Below are positions 17,753 through 25,927 of a stretch of 64,000 nt of DNA, in pieces; within the stretch, counting starts at the first letter, position 1, and the number at the start of each line of letters is the position of its first letter. Source of the stretch: Pedobacter jeongneungensis (GTDB lineage: Bacteria > Bacteroidota > Bacteroidia > Sphingobacteriales > Sphingobacteriaceae). The stretch is from positions 434,001 through 498,000 of the forward strand of contig NZ_AYMG01000001.1 in NCBI RefSeq assembly GCF_000633455.1, given 5' to 3'. Under the pieces are notes generated by a model. It had not been told where the DNA came from and made no database searches. It was given only the letters and a program-made list of their open reading frames with translations. Made by a program: the position numbers and the translations under genes.

Positions 17753-18394
17753 ATGAACAATATTTTTAAGTTCTTTACGCCTCAAGACAGGAAGTTTCAC
17801 CCACTTTTCGAACAAGCTGGTAGCAATGCATTAAAAATTGCTGAAACACTTTTAGAGATGGTTAGCACGGGTGATGCTGAAAGCAGGAAAACAATTTTTA
17901 AAGAAATTGAACGCTTAGAGCACGTTGGTGATGATATTACCCATTCGATTTTTCTTGAGCTTAGCAGGAACTTTATTACTCCATTTGATAGAGAAGATAT
18001 TCACCAATTGGCTACTGCTGTTGATGATGTTGCAGATTATATTTACGGAACTGCAAACCGTATGCAAATGTATAATATGAATACCATTAACGAGCCGATT
18101 GTTAAAATCGCCGAACTTTTGGTAGAAATGTGTACCGATATTGATAAAGCCATTAAAGAATTGCGCAGTTTCAAGAATATACGTGTAATTGCTGATGCCT
18201 GTATCCGTATCAACAGCGGCGAAAACCAGGCCGACTATGTATTTACATTGGCCGTTGCCCGTTTATTTGAATACGAAACCAATGCGATTGAATTAATTAA
18301 ACAAAAAGAGGTTTTACAAACGATAGAAAAAGCGACAGATAAGTGTGAGGATGTGGCGAATGTGCTTGAAACTATCTTGGTTAAAAACGCTTAA
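17753..18394 (+). CDS. PhoU-like DUF47 family protein
   Basis: 213 residues, all helical, no membrane segment. DUF47 proteins are PhoU-like bundles usually paired with PiT phosphate carriers. Metal-binding style acidic motifs are visible: ERLEHVGDDIT (about 60-70), TAVDDVADYIYG (about 95-106), NQADYVF and KATDKCEDVANVLE near the end. It is 12 bp upstream of the PiT gene and clearly in its operon. The likely role is regulating the transporter or phosphate signalling. Confidence 0.93.
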   Translation: MNNIFKFFTPQDRKFHPLFEQAGSNALKIAETLLEMVSTGDAESRKTIFKEIERLEHVGDDITHSIFLELSRNFITPFDREDIHQLATAVDDVADYIYGTANRMQMYNMNTINEPIVKIAELLVEMCTDIDKAIKELRSFKNIRVIADACIRINSGENQADYVFTLAVARLFEYETNAIELIKQKEVLQTIEKATDKCEDVANVLETILVKNA

Positions 18395-18406
18395 TAAAAA
18401 ATAAAC

Positions 18407-19411
18407 ATGGTCTTATTGGTTATTGTTGTAATTCTGGCTATTGCTTTCGATTACATTAACGGCTTTCACGATGCCGCTAACTCGATTGCAACAGTTGTTT
18501 CTACAAAAGTTCTTACGCCTTTTCAGGCGGTTTTGTGGGCTGCGTTGTTTAATTTCGCGGCTTACTTTTACTTTACCGACCACAAAGTGGCCAATACGGT
18601 TGCAAAAACAGTAATTGAAAGTTACATCACTTTAGAAGTTATTCTGGCAGGCTTAATCGCTGCAATTATCTGGAACCTTTTAACATGGTGGTATGGTATC
18701 CCTTCAAGTTCATCTCATACGCTTATCGGTGGTTTTGCCGGTGCGGGTATGACACATGCCCTGTTAATTGGAGCGAGTCCGCTTGCTGCTGTAGAAATGG
18801 GTTATGTAATTAAAATCGTTTCATTTATTGTACTTGCGCCAGTAATCGGATTGGTCATTTCAGTTGTTTTAACATTGATTATCATCAATATCTGCCGCAA
18901 TGCTAAACCTGCAACAGCAGAAAAATGGTTTAAACGTTTGCAGCTGATCTCATCTGCAGCATTAAGTTTCTTCCATGGTGGTAACGACGCCCAAAAAGTT
19001 ATGGGTATTATTGCAACAGCATTAATCGCCGCTAAGGTTATTCCAAATTTCGAGGCCATGCCTTGGTGGGTTCCGGTATCTTGTTATTCGGCAATATCGT
19101 TAGGTACCATGAGTGGCGGTTGGAAAATCGTTAAAACAATGGGTTCGAAAATTACCAAGGTAACTGCGCTTGAAGGTGTAGCTGCTGAAGGTGCCGGTGC
19201 CATTACATTGGGGATTACAGAGCATTTCGGGATCCCGGTTTCTACTACACACACCATTACAGGTTCGATTGTAGGTGTAGGTGTTGTAAAAAGTGTTTCA
19301 GCAGTACGTTGGGGGGTAACCATCAACTTAATCTGGGCATGGATTTTAACCATTCCGGTTTCAGCTACATTGGCGGCCATTATTTATGCTGCAATTCACT
19401 ACTTAAAGTAA
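18407..19411 (+). CDS. pit: PiT-family low-affinity inorganic phosphate transporter
   Basis: 334 residues with about ten membrane segments. The inverted-repeat signatures of the family are both present: YINGFHDAANSIATVVST (about 16-33) and SFFHGGNDAQKVMGI (about 186-200), with PSSSSHTLIGG near 102-112 and PVSTTHTITGSI near 277-288. PiT carriers import phosphate with protons or cations across the cytoplasmic membrane. It is co-transcribed with the PhoU-like gene and followed by a terminator. Confidence 0.95.
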   Translation: MVLLVIVVILAIAFDYINGFHDAANSIATVVSTKVLTPFQAVLWAALFNFAAYFYFTDHKVANTVAKTVIESYITLEVILAGLIAAIIWNLLTWWYGIPSSSSHTLIGGFAGAGMTHALLIGASPLAAVEMGYVIKIVSFIVLAPVIGLVISVVLTLIIINICRNAKPATAEKWFKRLQLISSAALSFFHGGNDAQKVMGIIATALIAAKVIPNFEAMPWWVPVSCYSAISLGTMSGGWKIVKTMGSKITKVTALEGVAAEGAGAITLGITEHFGIPVSTTHTITGSIVGVGVVKSVSAVRWGVTINLIWAWILTIPVSATLAAIIYAAIHYLK

Positions 19412-19434
19412 AAACAAAATCCTTAATATACTCG

Positions 19435-19466
19435 AAAGACCAAGGCATTAGCTTTGGTCTTTTTTC
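19435..19466 (+). terminator. Rho-independent terminator after the phosphate transporter
   Basis: AAAGACCAA, loop, TTGGTCTTT followed by T residues, 24 bp after the stop. Confidence 0.85.
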
Positions 19467-19519
19467 GTTTTCGCATTTTTTAACGCAAAGAACGCTAAGT
19501 TTTTCGCAAGGTGACTTTG

Positions 19520-19736
19520 TTTTACCACAGAGGCCACGGAGTTTTACACCGAGTAACACAGAGAAGGCTATCTCAACTGCAGCGCATTCCCGAACTTTGG
19601 GAGAGAGCTCAATAAGCGAAAACTACTCCGTGTTAATCTGTGTCTCCGTGGCTAGTCTTCGACTCCGCTCAGACACTGACATAGATCGCTTCTCAGCGCC
19701 CTCTGTGCCTTTTCTTGGTGTGACTCGGTGGTAAAA
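19520..19736. repeat. ACAGAG-type element with inverted ends
   Basis: Bounded by TTTTACCAC (19520-19528) and its exact inverse GTGGTAAAA (19728-19736). Inside, CACAGAGGCCACGGAG and ACACCGAGTAACACAGAG on the left face CTCTGTGCC and TGACTCGGTGG on the right, so the whole 217-bp unit is roughly palindromic. A shorter relative lies on the other side of the next gene (20373-20477). No coding capacity is apparent. Confidence 0.7.
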
Positions 19737-19748
19737 TAATAGATGTAC

Positions 19749-20363
19749 TTACAAATTCTTCTTCATTTCCTTCGCTACTTCTTTCGACAGCGGATCTTCA
19801 CTTTCCTCCAGATTTGCCACAATACTTTCCTGATTTTTAGCTGAATGATTCTGGCTCATTTTGAAAACATGATCGATATGGTTCACCAAAACTTCGAATC
19901 CGGTAATCGCCTTTAAATGTTTCTGGATATAGTCCTCATCCATTTTATTAAATGCAGCCGGACTTGTCTCCGGATCTTCATATTTATTGGTTAGTTCTTT
20001 TATGGCCTGGTAGGTTTCTTCCGGGCTCATCAGCCTGATGATGCCTTTAGCCTGAACGGTCTTGTAATTCCAGGTGGATACCGAAGCCGGCTTTTCATAA
20101 ACCGAGGCGCTGATGTAAGCGTGTGCACCGGTAAAAATGGCCATTACATTTGGATTTTGTTCAAAGGCCTTACAATGGTCGGTTTTGGTCATAACGTGGC
20201 CAATCAGTTTTATCGATTCACCATCAACTACCGTTTTAACCGGTACTTGTGTAGCAACAGGAAATTCGCCATCGTAACCGATTAAGGTTACAAAAGTGTT
20301 TTGATGCATAAATTCAAGAACTTCATCTTGATTATTAGCTGTAAAATGTGGGAGTTTGTACAT
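19749..20363 (-). CDS. paiB: PaiB-like FMN-binding protein (putative negative regulator)
   Basis: About 204 residues from the ATG at 20363 (MYKLPHF). An upstream in-frame ATG at 20390 lies inside a repeat element and would add nine unlike residues, so I prefer 20363. PaiB-family features: N-terminal MYxPxHF-type start, FVTLIGYDGEFPVATQVPV, KTDHCKAFEQNPNVMAIFTGAHAYISASVY and STWNYKTVQAKG, which form the FMN-binding split barrel. Family members bind flavin and were described in Bacillus as affecting sporulation and protease genes; the true activity here is unknown. The C-terminal 40 residues are acidic and variable. Confidence 0.88.
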   Translation of the reverse strand: MYKLPHFTANNQDEVLEFMHQNTFVTLIGYDGEFPVATQVPVKTVVDGESIKLIGHVMTKTDHCKAFEQNPNVMAIFTGAHAYISASVYEKPASVSTWNYKTVQAKGIIRLMSPEETYQAIKELTNKYEDPETSPAAFNKMDEDYIQKHLKAITGFEVLVNHIDHVFKMSQNHSAKNQESIVANLEESEDPLSKEVAKEMKKNL

Positions 20364-20372
20364 TGAATGTGT

Positions 20373-20477
20373 TTTTACCACAGAGGGCATTGAGTTTTAC
20401 ACAGCGTAACACAGAGGGATTTTAACTGTACTTTTACAACAATCTCTGTGTCTTTTTTTCGTGTACTCGGTGGTTGA
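20373..20477. repeat. Short ACAGAG-type element
   Basis: Starts TTTTACCACAGAGGGC and ends ACTCGGTGGTTGAA, with inward ACACAGAG and TCTCTGTGTC: a compact copy of the 19520-19736 element, lying immediately upstream of the paiB start and reaching to 11 bp from the next gene. Confidence 0.65.
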
Positions 20478-20487
20478 ATAAAGGAAA

Positions 20488-21792
20488 TTAGAACTTAACG
20501 CTGATTTCTACTAAATCAGTTCCTTTTTTGGGCAGTACCCAATCCGGACCGACGCGAATAAGCCGCATTGCTTCTGCATCTGCTTTTTTGTCGAGTGATT
20601 TTATAACGGAAATATTAGTAGGTCGGCCGTTCTTTTTAACCTTGAAACTTAAAATCACAAATTGCTCAGGACCTTTTGGGTTGTAGAGCTTATTATTGTT
20701 CTCCAGGTACTGGGTATAGTTTATCGTCGAAACCGGAATGGGTTTGGTAATTTCACCTGTTGCTTTTCCATCAAGGTTTTGTTCTGCACGGAGCGTGATT
20801 TTTGGCGCAGGAATATTTTCTTTCTTTTGTCCGTTAGATCCCGTAATCAACGCAATTTCATTTAATGACTTATTCCCGCTTAAAGCGCTTTTAATGGCGT
20901 TGGGGTCTTGTATGCCTACTACAGGCGCCTCTTTAAAACCGATTGCATTAATCAGTAGATCTTTATCTTTTGCATTGCTATCGGCAGGTAAGTAAAAATA
21001 ACCTTTAGCATCTGTAGCCGTTACATTTTTTGAGCCTGCCAATTTTACCACAGCACCTTGAATGGGTTGACCATTGCTTTGATCGACCACATTTCCACTA
21101 AACGCAATTTTATTTGATGCAATAGCTGGAGCCGCCGCAACTTTGACTTCATTTAATACACTTTGATCCGCTTTTGCTTTTTCAGCATAAGTGCTCATTT
21201 TTTCAGCTTTCGCCAACTTTGCGCGGTTATAACCAATTGTTGGTTTTGCAGCAACAATCTCTTGTGGAGCTGGTTGTACAAGGGTATTAGTCTTCGTATT
21301 TTTAGCCAGATCAGTATTTTTCGCATCGGCTATGGCTTTATCTACCAAAGCAGTTTGAGTCGCACTTTGTACTGCAGTATCTTGTTTTGGTTTACTTGAA
21401 GCAACTGCGGTAGTGCTATCTAATTGAACCATTACACCGCCCTGTTTACGTGCAACATTTTCTGCGTTCCTTCTATTGGTTTCGCGCATAAAGAACAGAA
21501 TGCTTACTGCAATAAAAGCTACGGTAGCAGTTGCCGCAATACTCAACCTTTGCGTAGTAATGCCCCACAGTTTACGTTTTATTGGTTTTTCCGAAACACG
21601 GTCGTAAAGCTGTTTTTGTAAAATAGAAAGCGTTTGTTTGCGTTTTGGCGATTGTTTTAGTCCTTCCAATGCTTCGGCCACAAAAGGATCTTCCAAAGCC
21701 TGCCTTTCTACAAAGTGCATGGCTTTGGCATCAAGCTTACCATCAAGGTAATCTTCCAGCACATCAATATCTAACCAGTCGTTATTCACCAC
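20488..21792 (-). CDS. Membrane-bound anti-sigma-like protein with carboxypeptidase-like and TonB-like domains
   Basis: 434 residues. A cytoplasmic helical start (LDIDVLEDYLDGKLDAKAMHFVERQALEDP) resembles the anti-sigma head of such proteins. One membrane segment follows at about 93-110, a Lys/Ala/Gln-rich linker, a carboxypeptidase-regulatory-like fold (ISGNVVDQSNGQPIQGAVVKLAGS pattern, about 220-290) and a C-terminal TonB-like domain (FKVKKNGRPTNISVIKSL, AMRLIRVGPDW). It overlaps the ECF sigma gene by 11 bp, so it probably restrains that sigma factor and senses something in the periplasm through its C-terminal half. That role is inferred from architecture and pairing. Confidence 0.83.
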   Translation of the reverse strand: MVNNDWLDIDVLEDYLDGKLDAKAMHFVERQALEDPFVAEALEGLKQSPKRKQTLSILQKQLYDRVSEKPIKRKLWGITTQRLSIAATATVAFIAVSILFFMRETNRRNAENVARKQGGVMVQLDSTTAVASSKPKQDTAVQSATQTALVDKAIADAKNTDLAKNTKTNTLVQPAPQEIVAAKPTIGYNRAKLAKAEKMSTYAEKAKADQSVLNEVKVAAAPAIASNKIAFSGNVVDQSNGQPIQGAVVKLAGSKNVTATDAKGYFYLPADSNAKDKDLLINAIGFKEAPVVGIQDPNAIKSALSGNKSLNEIALITGSNGQKKENIPAPKITLRAEQNLDGKATGEITKPIPVSTINYTQYLENNNKLYNPKGPEQFVILSFKVKKNGRPTNISVIKSLDKKADAEAMRLIRVGPDWVLPKKGTDLVEISVKF

Positions 21793-22360
21793 TATTTTTT
21801 TCTATACAAATCTTTAAATTCCGCTTACCGTTTTGGATGTAACTTTTCACCTTAAGCATATCGTAACCGGTAATATCGGCTACTTCTTTGTAGCATTTCT
21901 CCTGTAAATAAAATAAATCTACGCTTTTTCGTTGTTCTTCGGGCAAAGTTTCCATACACTTTTCCATTATGGTAAGCTGCGTTTCTTTTGTGTTGTCTAT
22001 ATCCAGATGCACAAACTCGCTGTTTTCCACAAAAGTATCGTCTATCGAAACGTTATTCTGCTTTGCTGATTTCCGCAGTGCCATTAAACAATGATTCCGT
22101 GTTAAAACATGAAGCCAGCTTTTAAAGTTCTGTACCTCATGCACTTTTAACTTGGTTACCAGTTCTTCAAAAATCTGCATTACAGCATCTTTACTCTGCT
22201 CTTCGTCTTTAAAGTAGTTGAGACAAACCCCGAAAACGAGGTGCATGTATTTATTGTAAAGCGTACCCAATGCATCTAAGTCGCCGGTATTTTTATACTG
22301 GGCAATCAGTTTGGCATCATCCTGCTGGTTGTTTCCAGCTGTGTTTTTTATAAATCTCAA
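21782..22360 (-). CDS. ECF-type RNA polymerase sigma factor
   Basis: 192 residues. Region 2: LGTLYNKYMHLVFGVCLNYFKDEEQSKDAVMQIFEEL and NFKSWLHVLTRNHCL. Region 4: CMETLPEEQRKSVDLFYLQEKCYKEVADITGYDMLKVKSYIQNGKRNLK. No in-frame ATG precedes the sigma-2 domain; the frame opens at a TTG (22358-22360) after an in-frame stop at 22373, so TTG is the likely start. It overlaps its putative anti-sigma gene and directs a small, unknown regulon. Confidence 0.9.
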   Translation of the reverse strand: MRFIKNTAGNNQQDDAKLIAQYKNTGDLDALGTLYNKYMHLVFGVCLNYFKDEEQSKDAVMQIFEELVTKLKVHEVQNFKSWLHVLTRNHCLMALRKSAKQNNVSIDDTFVENSEFVHLDIDNTKETQLTIMEKCMETLPEEQRKSVDLFYLQEKCYKEVADITGYDMLKVKSYIQNGKRNLKICIEKNSGE

Positions 22361-22485
22361 AAAAAATGGCAGCTATTTCGAATTATCTTTCAAGTATAAA
22401 AAATATTTCTGAGTGATGGCGCATAAACTAATTTTTTAGGGATGATTACACGTCATTAATTCCAGATTCGCAGCACACAAACACT

Positions 22486-22493
22486 TATATTTG
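22486..22493 (+). promoter_or_regulatory. -7 box upstream of the DUF4197 gene
   Basis: TATATTTG fits TAnnTTTG and lies 55 bp before the ATG. The -33 region has no good TTTG, so only the -7 part is convincing. Confidence 0.4.
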
Positions 22494-22548
22494 AAACATC
22501 AATTTAAATTATGGCAGTTGTTTTGCTAACCATCACTAAACACACAAA

Positions 22549-23310
22549 ATGAAAAGAATCAATATTTTAGCTACATCGATAGTGCTGCTATCCTTAAGCC
22601 TTAACGCAAATGCCCAGATTAAACTGAGCGATATTTTTAAAAAGGTAACTGAAAAGCAAGGTACCACCTCAACAAGTGCCACCGGAACGCCATCTACTTT
22701 TGAAATTGGCCAGGGAATTAAAGAAGCATTACAGATCGGGGTTTCGGCCGGTGCCGACAGGCTTTCGGTTAAAGATGGATTTTTGGGTAATCTAGCCGTT
22801 AAAATATTAATGCCACCAGAAGCACAAAAAGTGGAAAAAACACTGCGTGGTATAGGTTTGAACAAACTTTGTGATAATGTAATTGTAAGCTTAAACCGTG
22901 CTGCAGAAGATGCCGCTACCGAAGCCAAACCAATTTTTATTTCGGCCATTAAACAAATGACTTTAACCGATGCTACCAATATCCTTTTGGGAAACAACAA
23001 CGCGGCAACAGAATATTTTAAAAGGGTAACCACTTCGCAACTGATGGAAAAATTCAGCCCTATTGTAACCACCAGCCTAAGCAAGGTAAACGCTACCAAA
23101 TATTACAGTGATTTAACAACTCAATATAACCGCTTGCCTTTGGTAAAACCTGTAAACACGAACTTAACAGAATATGTTACGCAGAAAGCGATAGATGGAT
23201 TATTTGTTGAGGTAGCTAAAGAAGAATTAAAAATCAGGGGTAATCTAAACTCAAGAAGCACAACCTTACTGCAAAAAGTTTTCGGTTACGCGGATAAGAA
23301 AAAGATTTAA
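22549..23310 (+). CDS. DUF4197 family exported protein
   Basis: 253 residues. A signal peptide (MKRINILATSIVLLSLSLNANAQ, cleavage after about 22) is followed by a low-complexity Thr/Ser stretch and an all-helical domain typical of DUF4197: IGQGIKEALQIGVSAGADRLS, FLGNLAVKILMPPEAQKVEKTL, RAAEDAATEAKPIFISAIKQMT. These proteins are thought to be periplasmic; function unknown. Divergent from the sigma/anti-sigma pair. Confidence 0.87.
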   Translation: MKRINILATSIVLLSLSLNANAQIKLSDIFKKVTEKQGTTSTSATGTPSTFEIGQGIKEALQIGVSAGADRLSVKDGFLGNLAVKILMPPEAQKVEKTLRGIGLNKLCDNVIVSLNRAAEDAATEAKPIFISAIKQMTLTDATNILLGNNNAATEYFKRVTTSQLMEKFSPIVTTSLSKVNATKYYSDLTTQYNRLPLVKPVNTNLTEYVTQKAIDGLFVEVAKEELKIRGNLNSRSTTLLQKVFGYADKKKI

Positions 23311-23318
23311 TTTATGTG

Positions 23319-23340
23319 TGGTTCGTGGCGACACGAACCA
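23319..23340. repeat. GTTCGTG stem-loop
   Basis: TGGTTCGTG, 4-nt loop GCGA, CACGAACCA: perfect 9-bp arms, 8 bp after the DUF4197 stop. It has no T-run, so it is not a standard terminator. It matches the stem-loops at 17197, 17327 and 17412. Confidence 0.7.
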
Positions 23341-23429
23341 AGGCGACTGATTAAGTTTATTTTAAGTAAAATATTGTCCATCCACGGCATTCTAATCTGC
23401 AGAAAGAAAAACTATTTGTAAAATTGCGC

Positions 23430-24365
23430 ATGACGAAAATCAGTATCAGATTAGTTTCTATTTTAATTCCCTGTGTGGCGTTAATCACTTCGTGTAGCAA
23501 TAACAAATCTAATGAGGAAAGCACTAAAGCCGTTTTAGATACCGTTTCTTTAAGCAATAAAAGTTTTGCATTGGCTTATCAGGATGGTGATAAAATTGTA
23601 GCTACGAGTATCGATACCATGAAACAGATTTCATTTGGTGGCGCTACTGATCCGGCCATTTCGCCTGATGGAAATAAACTGGCCTACACGTTTAATGATT
23701 CTGTAGGGAACAGGTCGATCTGGATTGCCGACATGGAAAATAAAAGTCAGGCTAAGCTACAGGTAAATAGCAACAACTATTATGGTGCCAGTTGGTCGGC
23801 AGATGGAAGCAATATTGCTTTTAGTATTTTTAACAAAAATAGTATCTGGAAAATAGGTTTAATTAAGGCTGATAATTCGGGATATATCATATTGGATAGC
23901 GCGTCTAATATCAGTGTTTCAGGACCAACCTGGAAAAATGAAAAAGAAATCATTGCACATGACCTGGATAACCTTTACACATTCAATCTTACTGGAAAAC
24001 TGATTGATACAAAATCTATTAATGCGCTAATCGGAAATGCATATTACATATCAAGTAGCAGCATTTTTTTCTACAGTAAAGATGGCAAGAAATTAATCTT
24101 TAATGCCAGTAATGGCGAGGTGCTGGATGGCTTACATGATAGGGCCGAGGCTGCTTATATTCTTGATGTTGCCAGTAAAAAAGTATTACCAATCTCACCC
24201 AAAGGCGTTCATGTGCCTTTCCTTTTTGTTACTGCCGACGACCGTATTTTTTATAGCGGTGAAGTAAAACCATATACACAGAGCAAAATTTATGTTTCAG
24301 ATTTAAACGGGAACATTAAAACTGTGGTTGATAGAGGAAGTAACCCAACTGGCGCTTTGAAGTAG
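23430..24365 (+). CDS. PD40-type beta-propeller lipoprotein
   Basis: About 311 residues from the ATG at 23430; the TTG two codons earlier is less likely. The signal MTKISIRLVSILIPCVALITSC has a lipobox (ITSC), so the mature protein should be lipid-anchored. The body has repeating TolB/WD40-like blades with DPAISPDGNKLAYTF, GASWSADGSNIAFSIF and SKDGKKLIFNASNGE. Such folds bind proteins or peptides. Function not known; no obvious operon partner. Confidence 0.82.
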   Translation: MTKISIRLVSILIPCVALITSCSNNKSNEESTKAVLDTVSLSNKSFALAYQDGDKIVATSIDTMKQISFGGATDPAISPDGNKLAYTFNDSVGNRSIWIADMENKSQAKLQVNSNNYYGASWSADGSNIAFSIFNKNSIWKIGLIKADNSGYIILDSASNISVSGPTWKNEKEIIAHDLDNLYTFNLTGKLIDTKSINALIGNAYYISSSSIFFYSKDGKKLIFNASNGEVLDGLHDRAEAAYILDVASKKVLPISPKGVHVPFLFVTADDRIFYSGEVKPYTQSKIYVSDLNGNIKTVVDRGSNPTGALK

Positions 24366-24423
24366 GCAGAGGCTTACGAAGTCTGTGTGATAGCATGTGT
24401 GGTGGAAGCCTTTGTAAGTCTGC

Positions 24424-24570
24424 ATGGAAATTTATTGTTAGCTCTTTTTGGAGCGCAATGCCTGTACAAAAAAATAAGCTGGTTCCCGTATTCCGCTCAT
24501 ACACTTTGGACACCGTTCCTCCGTCCTTCAGGGTATCGCTTCACCCGGGGCTGGGTGGCCAAAACAGCAT
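24424..24570. repeat. Diverged single copy of the 280-bp repeat
   Basis: TTTTTGGAGCGCAATG, GTACAAAAAA, CGCTCATACACTTTGG, CCTTCAGGGTATCGCTTC and GGGGCTGG line up in order with the array units at about 10295-10405 (TTTTTGGAGCGCATGG, GTACAAGAAAC, CGCTTGTACGCTTTGG, CCTGCAGGGTACCGCTTC). It lies in the 495-bp gene-free stretch 24366-24860, where I see no other gene. Confidence 0.7.
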
Positions 24571-24806
24571 TTCATTTTAGAGTTTGCAGGGTGCACCCAC
24601 TTTGTTAATAAACCTGATGGCAGCGGCAGCCCCGAAGCATGAGGGCTATAGCAAACAGCAGGGCTGCAGTCTGCCAAGACCATCCTCCTTTCATTTTCAA
24701 AAAATAATGATAACTTCTTACTCACAGTGCTTTTAATACTTTCGAAATTTAGCCACTGCCCAGTCCCGAAACCAAACTTCGAAAGTTATTCCAAAAAAAT
24801 AAAGAA

Positions 24807-24835
24807 AATTTAAAGTAATATTGAGTTTCATCCGT
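24807..24835 (+). promoter_or_regulatory. Putative ECF-dependent promoter, copy 1
   Basis: AATTTAAAGTAA (24807-24818), 12 bp, then TCCGT (24831-24835), 25 bp before the sigma gene. The identical pair with the same spacing occurs at 26206-26234. The distance fits the -35/-10 layout of ECF promoters, so autoregulation by the sigma factor is a reasonable inference. Confidence 0.5.
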
Positions 24836-24860
24836 TTACTGAATTATTAAACAAAATTTA

Positions 24861-25412
24861 GTGCCAACAAACGAACCTCAAAATATCATTTCAACCGTTG
24901 CCAATTATGGTAAGCGCTTGTTCAGTTTCATCCGCGGGAGGGTGAATACAGATGAGGACGCGGAAGATATTTTACAGGATGTTTGGTTCCAGTTAAGCAA
25001 TCAGCCCGAAGTAGGAACGATTGAGCAGATTAGTGGTTGGCTTTACCGTGTGGCAAGAAATAAGATTACCGATAAATACCGGAAACAAAAGGAAGAATCG
25101 CTGGAAGATTTCAGTTTCGAAGGGGAAGATGGCGAAATTAACTTCAAAGAAATTTTATTGGCCGAAACCTACTCGCCGGAAGAAGAAAGTTTAAAAAAAT
25201 TATTCTGGGATCAATTATTCATTGCCCTCGAAGAACTACCTGAAAATCAGCGTTACGTATTTGTGCAGAATGAGCTTGAAGAACGCACGTTTCAGGAACT
25301 GGCAGATGAAAGCGGCGAAAATATCAAAACATTAATATCAAGAAAAGGTTATGCGGTGAAACACCTGCGTAACCGCTTACAAAATTTATATCAGGAATTT
25401 ATTAACTATTAA
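24861..25412 (+). CDS. ECF-type RNA polymerase sigma factor
   Basis: 183 residues from a GTG start. Region 2: LFSFIRGRVNTDEDAEDILQDVWFQL and GWLYRVARNKITDKYRKQ. Region 4: LEELPENQRYVFVQNELEERTFQELADESGENIKTLISRKGYAVKHLRNRL. It is followed 10 bp later by a small two-segment membrane protein that may be its anti-sigma or target. A two-part motif upstream is repeated before the small-protein/Hsp20 cluster at 26322, suggesting that this factor controls itself and that cluster. Confidence 0.92.
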   Translation: MPTNEPQNIISTVANYGKRLFSFIRGRVNTDEDAEDILQDVWFQLSNQPEVGTIEQISGWLYRVARNKITDKYRKQKEESLEDFSFEGEDGEINFKEILLAETYSPEEESLKKLFWDQLFIALEELPENQRYVFVQNELEERTFQELADESGENIKTLISRKGYAVKHLRNRLQNLYQEFINY

Positions 25413-25422
25413 ATTTGCAGAC

Positions 25423-25776
25423 ATGATGAATAGAAATTTTAATCGACGCAAGAAATTTATTTTCTTTTTACCCGTAGCCGTACTTATTGCTGCGGTTTTG
25501 GGGTATGTGGTTATGTTTTTATGGAACTGGATTTTACCTGAGGTGGCACATGCAGGCAAACTAAATTATTGGCAGGCGCTGGGCTTACTGGTACTTTGCA
25601 GGTTGCTCTTCGGTAATTTTAAAAAAGGTGGTCATGACGGGCATAACGGTTTCCGTGAGCGGGCGAGGAGCATGCGTGCCAAATGGGAAACCATGAATGA
25701 TGAGGAACGGGTAAAATTTAAAGAAGAATATAAACGAAGGTGTGGCGGTTGGGGCCACCATCGCAATAAAGAATAG
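25423..25776 (+). CDS. Small two-segment membrane protein with His/Gly-rich tail
   Basis: 117 residues. A basic start (MMNRNFNRRKKF), membrane segments at about 13-34 and 47-63, then a charged cytoplasmic tail with GGHDGHNG, a helical RERARSMRAKWETMNDEERVKFKEEYKRR stretch and a Gly/His end (CGGWGHHRNKE). Part of the tail resembles the charged helices of Spy/CpxP-like or heavy-metal sensor proteins only in general style. It is co-transcribed with the ECF sigma gene and may be its membrane-bound regulator. Function unknown. Confidence 0.75.
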   Translation: MMNRNFNRRKKFIFFLPVAVLIAAVLGYVVMFLWNWILPEVAHAGKLNYWQALGLLVLCRLLFGNFKKGGHDGHNGFRERARSMRAKWETMNDEERVKFKEEYKRRCGGWGHHRNKE

Positions 25777-25778
25777 TT

Positions 25779-25809
25779 AAAAGCTCCGGAGAAATTCGGA
25801 GCTTTTTTG
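25779..25809 (+). terminator. Rho-independent terminator
   Basis: AAAGCTCCG, loop, CGGAGCTTTTTTG directly after the small membrane protein gene; closes the sigma-factor transcript. Confidence 0.85.
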
Positions 25810-25838
25810 TTTTATTACCCGATCATTCTGAGAGGTAT

Positions 25839-25927
25839 CGTCATTGCTAGGAGGAACGACGAAGCAATCTTACAACGATCGCTGCTATAACTAAAGCATT
25901 AAGATTGCTTCGTGCCTCGCAATGACG
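25839..25927. repeat. REP-like repeat, GTCATTGC type
   Basis: CGTCATTGCTAGGAGGAACGACGAAGCAATCTTA-type left arm and TAAGATTGCTTCGTGCCTCGCAATGACG-type right arm form an 89-bp imperfect inverted repeat between two genes. Confidence 0.75.

Noticed and set aside
19309-19734. 141-residue plus-strand open frame overlapping the end of the PiT gene
   Set aside because: It starts inside the transporter gene in another frame and continues through an intergenic repeat element.
20364-20390. Longer N-terminus of the PaiB-like protein starting at 20390
   Set aside because: The extra nine residues are encoded by an ACAGAG-type repeat, and the family begins at MYxxPHF.
24387-24725. Short open frames in the gap before the second ECF sigma gene
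   Set aside because: They lie in a diverged copy of the genomic repeat and are open in several frames at once.
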